The notes: a model not told the origin generated them from the sequence alone. A stretch of 62,878 nt of DNA from Planctomycetota bacterium (GCA_020849795.1 JADZFR010000022.1:1-62878), one strand, 5' to 3'. Counted from the stretch's first letter, positions 17,020 through 26,178 are shown. A program made the numbers and translations.

Positions 17020-17617
17020 ATTGCGCGGGCTGGATCCACGCCTGCATGAATAGTTCCAGCAACTCCGAGGGCGTGGGCACGTGCAGGTCGGCTGCAAATC
17101 GCGGTGGGCCCGGGCCGTTCATCACCAGGCACGTGCGCGTGCCGGCGGCCCTGCCTGCCTGCATGTCGTCGCCAAAGTCGCCGACCATCAGCGCGCTTTC
17201 CGGCGAGCCGCCGGTGCGGCGCAAAGCCTCAAGCACCGGCTCGGGCGCGGGCTTCATGGGCCCGAACTCACGCGTGATCAACACGTCAATGCGCACGTCA
17301 ATGGCCTGCAGGATGATCTCGCTGGCCTCCAGCATGTTGCGGGTGACAATCGCCGTGCCGATGTCGCGTTCGCGCAGCGCGTGCACCAGCTCGCGGGCGC
17401 CGGGGTTTGTCACAGCCATGCGCGCGGCGCGCCGCTCTTCGGCTTGCACGATCTGCATGGCTGCCCGCTGTTGATCGGGCTGCATTCCGGCAATCGCATG
17501 CGTGATTGAGACGCCGGCGGGCAGGTTCAGGCTTCGGCGCAGGCCGTCAAAGTCGATCTCGGGCACGGTCAGTGTGCCGTCGAGGTCAAACACAACTGTG
17601 CGAATTTCGGCCAGCAT
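17018..17617 (-). CDS. HAD-superfamily hydrolase (phosphoglycolate phosphatase-like)
   Basis: The 199-residue HAD phosphatase has all the motifs: the nucleophile motif VVFDLDGTLT (residues 8-17), motif II in AIVTRN, the motif III lysine in FGPMKPAPEPVL and the acidic motif IV MVGDFGDDMQAGRAAG. The cap is a small helical insert. Substrate is unknown; phosphoglycolate or another small phosphate ester is likely. Its start overlaps the stop of the upstream gene by four bases, so the two are translated together. Confidence 0.88.
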   Translation of the reverse strand: MLAEIRTVVFDLDGTLTVPEIDFDGLRRSLNLPAGVSITHAIAGMQPDQQRAAMQIVQAEERRAARMAVTNPGARELVHALRERDIGTAIVTRNMLEASEIILQAIDVRIDVLITREFGPMKPAPEPVLEALRRTGGSPESALMVGDFGDDMQAGRAAGTRTCLVMNGPGPPRFAADLHVPTPSELLELFMQAWIQPAQ

Positions 17618-18108
17618 CAGCGGGCCGATTGTGTGGACGCAGTCTCAGTTTCCGCACCACCCGAGAACAGCGCCAACATTGCGCCCGCCGCCAGCGCCGT
17701 GCCCGCTGCCAGCGCGCCGATCAGCAGGCTGGACCGAAACTTGCGACGACCCTTCAGGGCCTGCCACTCGAGAAATTCGGTGTCGGTGCGTACGCCACGC
17801 AGGCGGCGCAACACTTCGCGGGCGACGACATGTTCGTCGGCCGCCACCTGGACCACGCCCCCCTGGCGGCCCAGCAGCACGCGCTCAAGGTTGCATTGCT
17901 GCAGCCGCGCGGTCACGCCGTTGGCGCGCAGAGCGCCGGTCGCCAGCATGGCGTCGGCGTAGCTGTAGGGGTGGTAGACGGCTCGCCATTCCGACACGGT
18001 TTCAAGCAACAAAGAGTGTCCACAGAAGATGCAGCGGTCCCATGTGCCAGCCGCTTGGCGGCTGCACGCCGGGCAGTGTTCCAGGCGCTGAAATAAGCTG
18101 GCGACCAT
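17617..18108 (-). CDS. Zinc-ribbon plus DUF2007-like membrane-anchored protein
   Basis: The protein has 163 residues from ATG 18108. The first 35 residues hold a rubredoxin-like Zn ribbon (CPACSRQAAGTWDRCIFCGH, two CxxC pairs). The middle, VYHPYSYADAMLATGALRANGV and GGVVQVAADEHVVAREVLRRL, resembles the DUF2007 'signal transducing' fold. One transmembrane helix follows near the C-terminus (SSLLIGALAAGTALAAGAMLALF). It was probably a cytoplasmic domain tethered to the membrane. The open frame extends 75 residues upstream, but that part is Ser-rich out-of-frame sequence of the opposite gene. Confidence 0.65.
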   Translation of the reverse strand: MVASLFQRLEHCPACSRQAAGTWDRCIFCGHSLLLETVSEWRAVYHPYSYADAMLATGALRANGVTARLQQCNLERVLLGRQGGVVQVAADEHVVAREVLRRLRGVRTDTEFLEWQALKGRRKFRSSLLIGALAAGTALAAGAMLALFSGGAETETASTQSAR

Positions 18109-18214
18109 GGCATAACTGTAGGCAGCGACACCGCTTTGTGAAGGGGCGAACATCGAGCTTACGGATTCAAACGTCTCGGGCCTGCTGCGGCTGCTGGATG
18201 GCGCCGATGAGCAA

Positions 18215-18991
18215 TTGCTTGAGGGGCTGCTCGACCAGCTTGCCGCCATGCCCGCCGCCGAGCGCGAACGCATTGAGCAGCGGGCGGCAGGTGCCGGCAC
18301 CGACGTACGGGTTGCGCTGCGCAGAGCGCGCATTCGGGCGGGCTATCTGCGCGAGCAGCGCCGCTGGGAACTTGCAGTGGCGCGGCCGCGCCCGCGCCTT
18401 GAAGACGCGCTGATTGTCCTTGGCGAAGCGGCGGGCATGCAGGGTGTGCAAGACGTGAGCGCCCGGCTTGACGCGCTGGCCGCCGAAGTCGGCGAGCGCC
18501 TGAGCGGCGACCGCGCATTTGATACCGGGTTGGCTGCCATCGTCGAGGTGCTGCACGTGAAGCACAAGCTGCGCGGCAGCGAAGCCAACTATCACCACCC
18601 GTCGAACAGCTATTTGCAGTGCGTGCTGGACACCGGGTTGGGCATCCCGATCAGCCTGTGCGTGGTGGCTGTACTGGTGGGGCAGCGACTGGGGCTGCCG
18701 GTGCATGGCATGAGCACGCCCGGGCACTTCTTGGGTTTCTACGGCGACGCCGAACTTGGGATTGGCACCTGGTTTGACCCTTTTCGTGGATTTGCCCGAA
18801 TCTCGCAAAGTCAGGCTACAGCGCTGGTTGCGCAGTTTGATGAGGGCTTTCAGCTCACGCCGGCCAGGCCGGCGGACGAGCGCCAGATTCTAGAGCGCTG
18901 GCTGAACAACCTGATGAGCGCCTGGAGCGAGCAGGCCGAGCGCGAACACCTGCGAAACCTGGCGCTGTATAGTGCGATTCTGGTGCGCTGA
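18215..18991 (+). CDS. SirB1-type transglutaminase-like protein
   Basis: The protein has 258 residues. The region after residue 110 is of the SirB1/transglutaminase-like type: NYHHPSNSYLQCVLDTGLGIPISLCVV, GLPVHGMSTPGHFLGF and TWFDPFRGFARIS; the HFLGF and FDPF segments are where a His and Asp would lie. The start is uncertain: TTG 18215 is the only common start codon in frame after the stop at 18119-18121, yet the upstream codons (ELTDSNVSGLLRLLDGADEQ) look like real protein. A rare ATC, CTG or CTT start near 18152-18176 is possible. Role unknown; it is divergent from the DUF2007-like gene. Confidence 0.78.
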   Translation: MLEGLLDQLAAMPAAERERIEQRAAGAGTDVRVALRRARIRAGYLREQRRWELAVARPRPRLEDALIVLGEAAGMQGVQDVSARLDALAAEVGERLSGDRAFDTGLAAIVEVLHVKHKLRGSEANYHHPSNSYLQCVLDTGLGIPISLCVVAVLVGQRLGLPVHGMSTPGHFLGFYGDAELGIGTWFDPFRGFARISQSQATALVAQFDEGFQLTPARPADERQILERWLNNLMSAWSEQAEREHLRNLALYSAILVR

Positions 18992-19071
18992 AACCGCGCA
19001 ACTCACGCAGCGGCTCAGGGTTGAATGTAAGTCAACGCGTGGCAAAGCTACTGAAGGACCAGGAGGTGCGT

Positions 19072-21354
19072 ATGTCCAAGGCGAGATGGGCGCTGTTTGC
19101 GCTTTTAGTGGTCATGACCATCGTCGCCGCGGGCGGCCACAGTCTTGCCCAGCGCAACAAGGGCAAGGGCAAGGGCGGCCCGCCGTCCGGCCCTGCACCC
19201 TGGAAGAAGGGTGGCAAAGGCGATACCAGCCTGCCGCCACTGAAGATCGAAGACATCAAGTCTGAGGGCGTCTACGAGATCCTGAACCTGCTGCCGCAGA
19301 AGGATGACCAGCCGCGCATCGGCGTGACAGACAAGATTGCCTATCGCCTGGCGTCGTACGACGCGCCAAGCCACACGCTTAAGTTCGTGACGCTGGACCT
19401 GGCCAAGGGTGCGTTGGGCAGCAAGTCGATCAAGCTGCCACCCGAGTGCCCGAGCTTTACCGGCATGCCGCGCATGGCTTACGATAGCGGCGAGTGCTGC
19501 GTGATCTCGCAACAGGCGGCGACGGTGTTTGTGGATGTGGGCACGGGCAAGGTCAAGTTCGCCGCCGGTTTTGACTCAAGCGTGCCGCAGAGTGAGCCGG
19601 ACCCGAAGGGCAAGGGCAAGGACAAGGGCTGGCCCAAAGATCGTGAAAAAGCGTCAGTGCCGGCGTCTGCGTACCGGGTGCATGGCTCGGCGGGGGGCAA
19701 GTTTGCGCTGTCGGTCAAGGTGGACTACGACGACAAGGCCAAGAGCTACACGGGCAACGGCGCCACGCTTCACAGTGTAGATGGCAAGAGCATCCCGCTG
19801 GCTTGGGACCACGGCCGTTACGGCGTGCCGCCCAAGGCGCGCGACGGCGTGTTTGCGGTGACCGAAACGGAAATCATTGTGCTGGTCACGCAGCCCAGGA
19901 CCGCAGGCGCGTTCAGCAGTGCGCATGAGATGAGTTGCATCGTGTTTGACCGCAAGGGCACGCCGAAAGAAGTCCAGACATCGACCGAGAAGTGGCACGG
20001 CAGCAATGCCGTGCGCTCGACCATCAGCCCCGACGGGCAATACATCGTCGCGCACCCCGAAGACGGCTTGCACCGGTTTGTGATCACGCGCGGCACCTGG
20101 CAGCGCGGTTACAAGACCGACTACCACGACGCCTGCCTTGGATTCGCGCCTGGGGGCGGCGTTGGCGTATTTATCGAAAACCACACGCCGCAACGTGCAG
20201 CCATCAAGGCGATCAAGCTGGGCACGGGCGAGACCATCTGGGAAACCAGCGTGCCCCACGACGACGTGCAGGGCGAGGGCGATGACGAGCCGTTTACCGC
20301 GATCGGCCCCGCGGCCATGGTCGTGGCCGCCAAGTGGGGCATCATGTCCGGCACGACTGCCGACCCGCCCCTGATGCTGTACGCGGCCAAGGCTGTAGAC
20401 TTCGTGCCACTGAGCATGTCGTACGATGAAAGCGGCAAGATGGTTGCGGTGCTGGCGACTGACCGCATCTTTGTGCTTGATGCCAAGACACGCACCGAAC
20501 TTTGCAGCGTGCCGTTCGAGAAGACTCTGCCCGCCAACGCGCTGGGCGAATTCATCAGCTTTGACAGCAAGGGCAAGAAGTTGCTTGCCTGCGCGCGCGG
20601 CAACGGCGTGTGGCTTGTAGATCTGTTGACCAGCAAGATTGAAATGACTGCGCCGGCGGTGCCGGGGACGTTCGCGCGCGCGCTGCCGGACCTGTCGGGT
20701 GTGATTTACTCGCAGCCCAAAGACCAGGGCGGCAACGTGATGGTCCAGAAGCTGGACGGCAGCGAAGCGCAGCGCCTGTACCGCTGCGAGTACAAGGACA
20801 CGATTGCTGTGTGCCTGTGGGTCGATGAAAAGGGCAAAGAGTTCCTGGTCACCGAGCGCGACGTCGGCGAAGGCAAACTGTTCCTCGTCGACGAAAAGGG
20901 CGCCAAAACCCTTGAGTACAACGTGGCCGACGTGGACTCGGCTTACACCGGCGACAACGCGGTCGCGGCATTCGTCACCAAGAAAAAGCAGGCGGTGTTA
21001 ATCAACGAAACCGCAAAGTGGGGCTATACCGGCATCAACTGCTCGGTACTGGTCCCCGGCGAAGAACCGATGGAAGAGCTGTTTTCGGCTGTCTTCAAAA
21101 CCGAAGACCTGCCGGGCCGCAGCACCTACGGCGCCACAGCCGCATCACCTTTCTTCGGCGGTCTGTTCTGGGGCGATGCCAGTGTCGCGCGCTTTGCCTG
21201 CCCCGCCGGCGTGCTTGAAGCCGACATCACAAAGGGCGTGTTCACGCTGTATGCCTGGAGCCGCAGCCCGCAAGGCCTGGCGGCGATCAACCCCAAGGGC
21301 AAAGAGTTCTTTGTCGCGGGCAGCGGCGGCTTGACCACGTACAAACTGAAGTAG
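19072..21354 (+). CDS. Large secreted protein, probably beta-propeller-like, function unknown
   Basis: The protein has 760 residues. ATG 19072 follows AGGAGG (19061-19066). A signal peptide (about residues 1-27) is followed by a Lys/Gly-rich stretch (NKGKGKGGPPSGP) and a second such stretch near 185 (DPKGKGKDKGWPKD). The rest has repeating motifs such as AYDSGECCVIS, TISPDGQYIVAH and SYDESGKMVAVLATDRIFVLD, the spacing of WD40/YVTN-like blades. No catalytic residues are recognised. A strong terminator follows, so this is a single-gene transcript. Confidence 0.7.
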   Translation: MSKARWALFALLVVMTIVAAGGHSLAQRNKGKGKGGPPSGPAPWKKGGKGDTSLPPLKIEDIKSEGVYEILNLLPQKDDQPRIGVTDKIAYRLASYDAPSHTLKFVTLDLAKGALGSKSIKLPPECPSFTGMPRMAYDSGECCVISQQAATVFVDVGTGKVKFAAGFDSSVPQSEPDPKGKGKDKGWPKDREKASVPASAYRVHGSAGGKFALSVKVDYDDKAKSYTGNGATLHSVDGKSIPLAWDHGRYGVPPKARDGVFAVTETEIIVLVTQPRTAGAFSSAHEMSCIVFDRKGTPKEVQTSTEKWHGSNAVRSTISPDGQYIVAHPEDGLHRFVITRGTWQRGYKTDYHDACLGFAPGGGVGVFIENHTPQRAAIKAIKLGTGETIWETSVPHDDVQGEGDDEPFTAIGPAAMVVAAKWGIMSGTTADPPLMLYAAKAVDFVPLSMSYDESGKMVAVLATDRIFVLDAKTRTELCSVPFEKTLPANALGEFISFDSKGKKLLACARGNGVWLVDLLTSKIEMTAPAVPGTFARALPDLSGVIYSQPKDQGGNVMVQKLDGSEAQRLYRCEYKDTIAVCLWVDEKGKEFLVTERDVGEGKLFLVDEKGAKTLEYNVADVDSAYTGDNAVAAFVTKKKQAVLINETAKWGYTGINCSVLVPGEEPMEELFSAVFKTEDLPGRSTYGATAASPFFGGLFWGDASVARFACPAGVLEADITKGVFTLYAWSRSPQGLAAINPKGKEFFVAGSGGLTTYKLK

Positions 21355-21372
21355 GCCGCGATTCCGGCCTTC

Positions 21373-21406
21373 CCGGCATGCACAACGTGCGTGCCGGTTT
21401 GTTTTT
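21373..21406 (+). terminator. Intrinsic terminator after the secreted beta-propeller-like gene
   Basis: An 11-bp stem, CCGGCATGCAC / GTGCGTGCCGG (one G-T pair) with loop AAC, is followed by TTTGTTTTT. The next gene (fmt) begins 15 bases later, so fmt must have its promoter in or near this site or depend on read-through. Confidence 0.85.
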
Positions 21407-21421
21407 CGTAACGTACCGCTG

Positions 21422-22351
21422 ATGCGCGTTGTCTTTCTTGGTACGCCGGAGATTGCCTTGCCCACGCTGCGGGCCTTGGCGGCCTCGCACGAGTTATGCG
21501 CGGTCTTTACGCAGCCAGCGGCGCGCCGCGCGCGCGGCGGCAAGACCGAATCGAGTCCCGTGGGGCACGCGGCATCAGCGCTCGGCATAGAATGTCACGA
21601 GGTGGAAAGCGTGAACGCCGGCGAGCCGCTGGCCCGCATGCAAACGCTGAAGCCGGACGTGATTGTCGTGGTCGCATTTGGGCAACTGTTGAAGCGTGCG
21701 GTGCTTGGGTTGCCGCGCCACGGTTGCCTGAACTTTCATCCCAGCGCGTTGCCGAAGTACCGCGGCGCGGCGCCGGTGCAGCGCGCGGTGCTTGATGGAG
21801 TCACCGATTCAGGCCTGACCATCATGCGTTTGGTGAAGAAGATGGATGCGGGGCCGATCCTGTTGCAGCGGGCGTGGCGCATGGACCCGGACAAGAACGC
21901 GCAAGAGCTGCTGGCCGAAGCCGGCGAAGCCGGGGCGCCAATGATGCTGGAAGTGCTTGCGCAGCTTGAGCATGGCCTGGCGGCCCGCGAGCAGGACGAG
22001 TCGCAGGTCACGTTTGCGCCGCCGCTGACCAGGTCCGACGGCGAGCTGCTGTTTGCCCGGCCGGCGACCGAGTTGCACAACCGCATTCGCGCGGTGCAGC
22101 CGTGGCCCAAGGCCGAAGCCTGGATTGAACGCGAGCCTAGCGTGCGAGTGCTGGTGCAGCGCGCAGTCGTCGAGCCCGGAAGCGGCGAGCCGGGCACGAT
22201 TCAGGGAATCAGCCGGCAGGGCATACGCGTTGCATGCGGAGACGGCGTGTTACGCTTGTTAGAACTGCAGCTGGAGGGCAAACCGCCGCGCCCGGCGCGC
22301 GATGTTGCCAACGGCTTGCGCTTGAAACCCGGCGAGAGGTTCAGGGCCTGA
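21422..22351 (+). CDS. fmt: Methionyl-tRNA formyltransferase
   Basis: The 309-residue enzyme formylates initiator Met-tRNA with 10-formyl-THF in the cytoplasm. The N-terminal formyltransferase fold starts RVVFLGTPEIALPTL; the signature is LNFHPSALPKYRGAAPVQ, containing the catalytic His, and the catalytic Asp is in KMDAGPIL. The C-terminal OB-like domain (NRIRAVQPWPKAEAW) is present, so length is normal. No peptide deformylase lies beside it. It is separated from the next gene by one base, suggesting co-expression with the diadenylate cyclase. Confidence 0.95.
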   Translation: MRVVFLGTPEIALPTLRALAASHELCAVFTQPAARRARGGKTESSPVGHAASALGIECHEVESVNAGEPLARMQTLKPDVIVVVAFGQLLKRAVLGLPRHGCLNFHPSALPKYRGAAPVQRAVLDGVTDSGLTIMRLVKKMDAGPILLQRAWRMDPDKNAQELLAEAGEAGAPMMLEVLAQLEHGLAAREQDESQVTFAPPLTRSDGELLFARPATELHNRIRAVQPWPKAEAWIEREPSVRVLVQRAVVEPGSGEPGTIQGISRQGIRVACGDGVLRLLELQLEGKPPRPARDVANGLRLKPGERFRA

Positions 22352-22352
22352 G

Positions 22353-23822
22353 ATGGCAAAGAAGTCCGGCTTTACCGAGATACTGCAGGGCGGCGAAACC
22401 CCGCCTGATACCCAGGTTGCCGCGACGCCGCCTGAAGTGTCGGCGTTGGGAACGCTGATTCGTGCCAACCACATGATCAGCCTCAAGGGCTCCGAGAAGG
22501 CACTGGCACTTGAGCAGATGGTGGCTACCGCGGCGCGGGCACTCAACCTGAACGCGGGGCAGCAGCTCGACTTGTCAGCCGCCGTGCAGGCGCGCGAAGC
22601 CGCACTGAACACGCAGTTGGGGCCTGGCTGGGCGGCGCCGCACGCCATGCTCGACATCAGTGAGGGGTTGGTGCTTGTTGTGGGGCGGTCGCTCTCTGGC
22701 ATCGACTATGGCCGGCCCGAGCTTGGCCGCGTGCACCTGCTGTTTCTGCTGATCAGTTCGCCCAGTACCCACGACCAGTACCTGCGCGTGCTGTCGCAGA
22801 TTGCCAACGCATTCAAGGACGCCGGCGGCCCCGAGCGCATTGAGCGTGCCGTCCGCGCCGATACGCCACAGAAGCTGCGTTCTGCGCTGGGTGAGGCGGC
22901 GAAGCGTCAACGCGTGCGGCTGTCACGCCGCTTGCCGCCGGTGTCGCGGGCGCTGATACGCAACCTGCTTCGCTTTGCCGATGAGATAGACGCCGAGGCC
23001 ATCCTGCTGTTCAGCGACGTATTCCGAAACCAGGCGCTGTTGAGCAGCTTCATCAGCAAGCGCATTGTGCTGGCAACGCGGGCGACAGATGTGCCGGAAG
23101 CGTTGTCTGAAAAGGCTCGTGGCGTGATACGCCTTGCTCGCGGCGAGTTCAGCCCCGAAAGTGCCGTGCAACTGGCCATGCTGGCGGCGGGTGCCCGCGG
23201 ATTGCTTGGCAACGGGCAGCGCATCGTCGCGGTGTGCGGCGACAAGGGCAGCGACACGTTTGACACGATCCGCATAGAAACTCCCCGCAGCATGGTTTCT
23301 CGCATCTACAGCGGCGGGACCAAAGAGGCGGTGCTGCCCGAGGTGTTTGAGCGCGCGATCCAGTTGCTGGTCGAGCTGGCCGAGGAAGGCCGCGAGGGCA
23401 ATCGTGTCGGCACCAGCCTGATTCTAGGCGATGAGGATGCCGTACGCTCGATGACGCAACAGCTCACGATCAACCCGTTCCGCGGCTATGCCGAAAATGA
23501 ACGCAACCTGATGGATGCGGCGCTGGAAGAAACGGTCAAGGAGTTCGCGGCACTGGATGGCGCGTTTGTCATCAGCCGCACAGGCATTATCCAAAGCGCG
23601 GGCACGTACCTGAACCCGCCCGCGGAGATCCGTGTTGATCTTGTCTCCGGCCTGGGTACCCGCCACCGTGTCGCCGCGGCCATGACCAAGGCGACCAAGG
23701 CCGTGGCACTGGTGCTGTCGCAAAGCACCGGCCGTGTCACCGTTTTCAAGGGTGGGCGCGAAGTGCTGACCGTGTCGGCTTCACGCCGGCGTGTAGAAAC
23801 TTCTGCCGGGGGCGACGAGTGA
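22353..23822 (+). CDS. Three-domain diadenylate cyclase: PTS EIIA-like, PK_C-like, DAC
   Basis: The protein has 489 residues with no membrane segment. Residues 30-185 are a PTS EIIA-2 (EIIA-Ntr/Fru type) domain with the phosphorylatable His97 in GWAAPHAMLDIS. Residues 195-310 resemble the pyruvate-kinase C-terminal-like domain found in CdaZ-type cyclases (AEAILLFSDVF, ARGVIRLARGEFSPESAV, IVAVCGDKG). Residues 325-480 are a DisA_N cyclase domain with EGREGNRVGTSLILGD, the DGA motif (402-404) and GTRHRVA with RHR (437-439), all catalytic signatures intact. It should make c-di-AMP, with a phosphorelay input through His97 as the inference. No PTS EI or HPr gene is in the window. Its stop overlaps the next start (GTGA). 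Confidence 0.88.
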   Translation: MAKKSGFTEILQGGETPPDTQVAATPPEVSALGTLIRANHMISLKGSEKALALEQMVATAARALNLNAGQQLDLSAAVQAREAALNTQLGPGWAAPHAMLDISEGLVLVVGRSLSGIDYGRPELGRVHLLFLLISSPSTHDQYLRVLSQIANAFKDAGGPERIERAVRADTPQKLRSALGEAAKRQRVRLSRRLPPVSRALIRNLLRFADEIDAEAILLFSDVFRNQALLSSFISKRIVLATRATDVPEALSEKARGVIRLARGEFSPESAVQLAMLAAGARGLLGNGQRIVAVCGDKGSDTFDTIRIETPRSMVSRIYSGGTKEAVLPEVFERAIQLLVELAEEGREGNRVGTSLILGDEDAVRSMTQQLTINPFRGYAENERNLMDAALEETVKEFAALDGAFVISRTGIIQSAGTYLNPPAEIRVDLVSGLGTRHRVAAAMTKATKAVALVLSQSTGRVTVFKGGREVLTVSASRRRVETSAGGDE

Positions 23823-24187
23823 CGCAACCGCCTGAGCCCGAACGCATCATTGAGGCAGAAGTTGTCCCGACTGCCAACGAGGCCAGCCAGCCCGTGAAGG
23901 TTGAGCGTGTCAGCGAGAGCAGCATCGGCCCCGCCCGTTTTGCCTCGCGCACGGTCTTCAGCTACGGCACGGCGGAACTGAACCCGGGTGCGATTCGAAG
24001 GATGCGCTGGCGGCTGGGGCTGCTGGCGATAGCTTCCGCAGCAGGGGCCGGGTTGACGGCCTGGTTTGCCGCGACAACACCACACGTACTGCTGGCTGCG
24101 GTCCTGTTGCTGGTGTGTGCGGCGCTGGTCTTGCTGGCGATTGTAATCGGGGCCGCATGGCGACTCATGGGCCGTCTGCCGCACTAG
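23819..24187 (+). CDS. Small membrane protein coupled to the diadenylate cyclase
   Basis: The protein has 122 residues. A cytoplasmic polar part of about 65 residues precedes two hydrophobic helices (LGLLAIASAAGAGLTAWFAA and VLLAAVLLLVCAALVLLAIVI) and a short tail. GTG 23819 overlaps the cyclase stop by four bases. No family recognised. Coupled translation suggests it acts with the cyclase, perhaps tethering or sensing at the membrane. Confidence 0.7.
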   Translation: MTQPPEPERIIEAEVVPTANEASQPVKVERVSESSIGPARFASRTVFSYGTAELNPGAIRRMRWRLGLLAIASAAGAGLTAWFAATTPHVLLAAVLLLVCAALVLLAIVIGAAWRLMGRLPH

Positions 24188-24263
24188 CGCACGTGTCGGC
24201 AAACCGCCGTGCGATGCTGGAAATAGGGGGCGCGCAGTTGCGCGCTCCTTCTATATTGCGCCC

Positions 24264-25094
24264 ATGACCGTGAACCGAAACCCCCAAGCGCAGCAGATGG
24301 CCGACGAATCGATGGTCCGCAACCTCGCGGCCCAGGCTCGCGCCATCTGGCCCCAGGAGCGGGCGTTGTTTCAGGGCTATGGGCTGGCCGCTGACGCGAG
24401 CATTCTTGATCTGGCGTGCGGCACCGGCGAGATCACGAGCCGGCTGGCCGAACTGTTCCCAGACGCGACACTGCTGGGCGCTGACCTTGAACAGTCGCAC
24501 CTCAATTCAGCCGCCCAGCGCTGCGCGCGGTTTGGCGACCGCGTCAGGTTTGAGCGCGCCGACGCCTACGAACTGCCCTGGCAGGCCGAGTTCGACCTTG
24601 CCGTCTGTCGCCACATGCTGCAAGCCGTGCCCGAAGCCTGGAAAGTGGTTGCGCAGATGGCGCGTGCGGTCAAGCCGGGCGGGCGGCTTCACGTGCTGGC
24701 CGAAGACTACAACATGATGCACTTCTGGCCGGTGGCCGGCGACAACGACGAGTTCTGGCGGCTGGGCCCGATTGCGTATGCGCGCAACACCGGCACCGAC
24801 CTGCGCGGCGGGCGCAAAGTATTCACGTGGATGCGCGAGCTGGGGCTGACCGACGTGCGCGTAGACTACGTTACGCTGGATACCGTGCGCGCCGACCGCG
24901 AAACGTTCGCGCAGATCTGGGAAGCGTGGCGCGACGGATACACCGACGTGATCGCCGGGAACACAACCTTGACACGTCAACAGGTGTGGGACGGCTGGAA
25001 CGAAATGATCGCGGCCATTCGCAACCCCGACGGCTACGCCTGCTGGCACATCCCGATCATCACAGGCGTGAAACCGTCAACGCATATCGCCTGA
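24264..25094 (+). CDS. Class I SAM-dependent methyltransferase
   Basis: The 276-residue protein has the SAM-binding motif ILDLACGTGEITSRLAE at residues 47-63, the acidic motif II in LLGADLEQSH and the post-motif DLAVCRHMLQAVPEAWKVVAQMARAVKPGGRLHVLAEDY. The C-terminal third (TWEAWRDGYTD-like region, QQVWDGWNEMIAAIRNPDGYACWHIPI) is substrate specific and not recognised. Substrate unknown. It ends nine bases before the convergent trxB. Confidence 0.88.
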   Translation: MTVNRNPQAQQMADESMVRNLAAQARAIWPQERALFQGYGLAADASILDLACGTGEITSRLAELFPDATLLGADLEQSHLNSAAQRCARFGDRVRFERADAYELPWQAEFDLAVCRHMLQAVPEAWKVVAQMARAVKPGGRLHVLAEDYNMMHFWPVAGDNDEFWRLGPIAYARNTGTDLRGGRKVFTWMRELGLTDVRVDYVTLDTVRADRETFAQIWEAWRDGYTDVIAGNTTLTRQQVWDGWNEMIAAIRNPDGYACWHIPIITGVKPSTHIA

Positions 25095-25102
25095 ACCCGG
25101 GT

Positions 25103-26071
25103 CTACTCGCGTGCGGCCAGCCAGCGTTCTGCGTCAATCGCGGCCATGCAGCCTGTGCCGGCGGCGGTGATGGCCTGACGGTAAGTATGGTCCTGCACGT
25201 CGCCCGCGGCAAACACGCCCTCTACGCTGGTGTAGGTGTTCGGGTGCTCATGCGGGCCACCCGCCGCCGCGCCCGTCACGAGATAGCCGTTGTCGTGCAT
25301 TTTGAGCTGGCCCTTGAACAGGTCTGTGTTCGGAATGTGGCCAATGGCCAGGAACACACCGTCAGACTTGATGTCGGTGACCTTGCCGGTCTTGGTGTTC
25401 TTCGACTTGATGCCGCAGACGGTGCCGTTGTCGCGCTTGAGGTACTCCAGCGGCTGCTCGTTCAGTGTCCAGGTGATCTTCGGGTTCTTCTTTGCGCGCT
25501 CAAGCATCGTCTTGCTTGCGCGAAACTCTTCGCGGCGGTGCACCAGGTTAACGTCGCCAAATCGTGTCAGAAACGATGCCTCTTCCATGGCGGTGTCGCC
25601 GCCGCCGATCACGATCATCTTCTTGTTGCGGTAGAACGCGCCGTCGCAGGTGGCGCAGGTATGCAAACCGCGGGCAATCAGCTTTTCTTCGCCGTCAATG
25701 CCCAGCAGCCGCGAGCGCGCGCCTGTCGAGATGATGACGGCTTCGGCGATCAGCTCGGTGTCGTCCACCCAGATTTTGAACGGCGGTTTGCGGAAATCGA
25801 CCTTTGTGACGTCCACATCGCGAAACTCGGCGCCGAAGTCAATCGCCTGTTGCCGCATGCGTGCCATCAGCTCGGGGCCCGAGATGCCGCCGTTGGGAAA
25901 GCCCGGGAAGTTCTCAATCTCGGTCGTGAGCATTAACTGCCCGCCCGGCGGCCCACCGGCGCCAAAACCTGCCAGCACGAGGGGTTTCAGCCCGGCGCGC
26001 GCGGTGTAAAGCGCGGCGGTGTCGCCTGCGGGGCCACTGCCGATGACGATGATGCGGTGCTTTTCGCTCAT
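25103..26071 (-). CDS. trxB: Thioredoxin reductase
   Basis: The 322-residue flavoprotein transfers electrons from NADPH to thioredoxin. It has the FAD fold VIGSGPAGDTAALYTARAG, the redox CATC in GLHTCATCDGAFY, the NADPH fold VIGGGDTAMEEASFL and the final FAD motif GVFAAGDVQDHTYRQAITAAG. ATG 26071 follows a GGAAGGG site and gives the normal N-terminus; the open frame extends 18 residues further upstream. Confidence 0.95.
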   Translation of the reverse strand: MSEKHRIIVIGSGPAGDTAALYTARAGLKPLVLAGFGAGGPPGGQLMLTTEIENFPGFPNGGISGPELMARMRQQAIDFGAEFRDVDVTKVDFRKPPFKIWVDDTELIAEAVIISTGARSRLLGIDGEEKLIARGLHTCATCDGAFYRNKKMIVIGGGDTAMEEASFLTRFGDVNLVHRREEFRASKTMLERAKKNPKITWTLNEQPLEYLKRDNGTVCGIKSKNTKTGKVTDIKSDGVFLAIGHIPNTDLFKGQLKMHDNGYLVTGAAAGGPHEHPNTYTSVEGVFAAGDVQDHTYRQAITAAGTGCMAAIDAERWLAARE

Positions 26072-26178
26072 GATGTAACCCTTCCGGTTGTCATGGGTAT
26101 AAACAGGCCGGTGCCTGCTTTCCATTCCCTAGCCGGGATCACTGGCATTGAATCGTGTCAGTCCCTAACATCCGGCCG

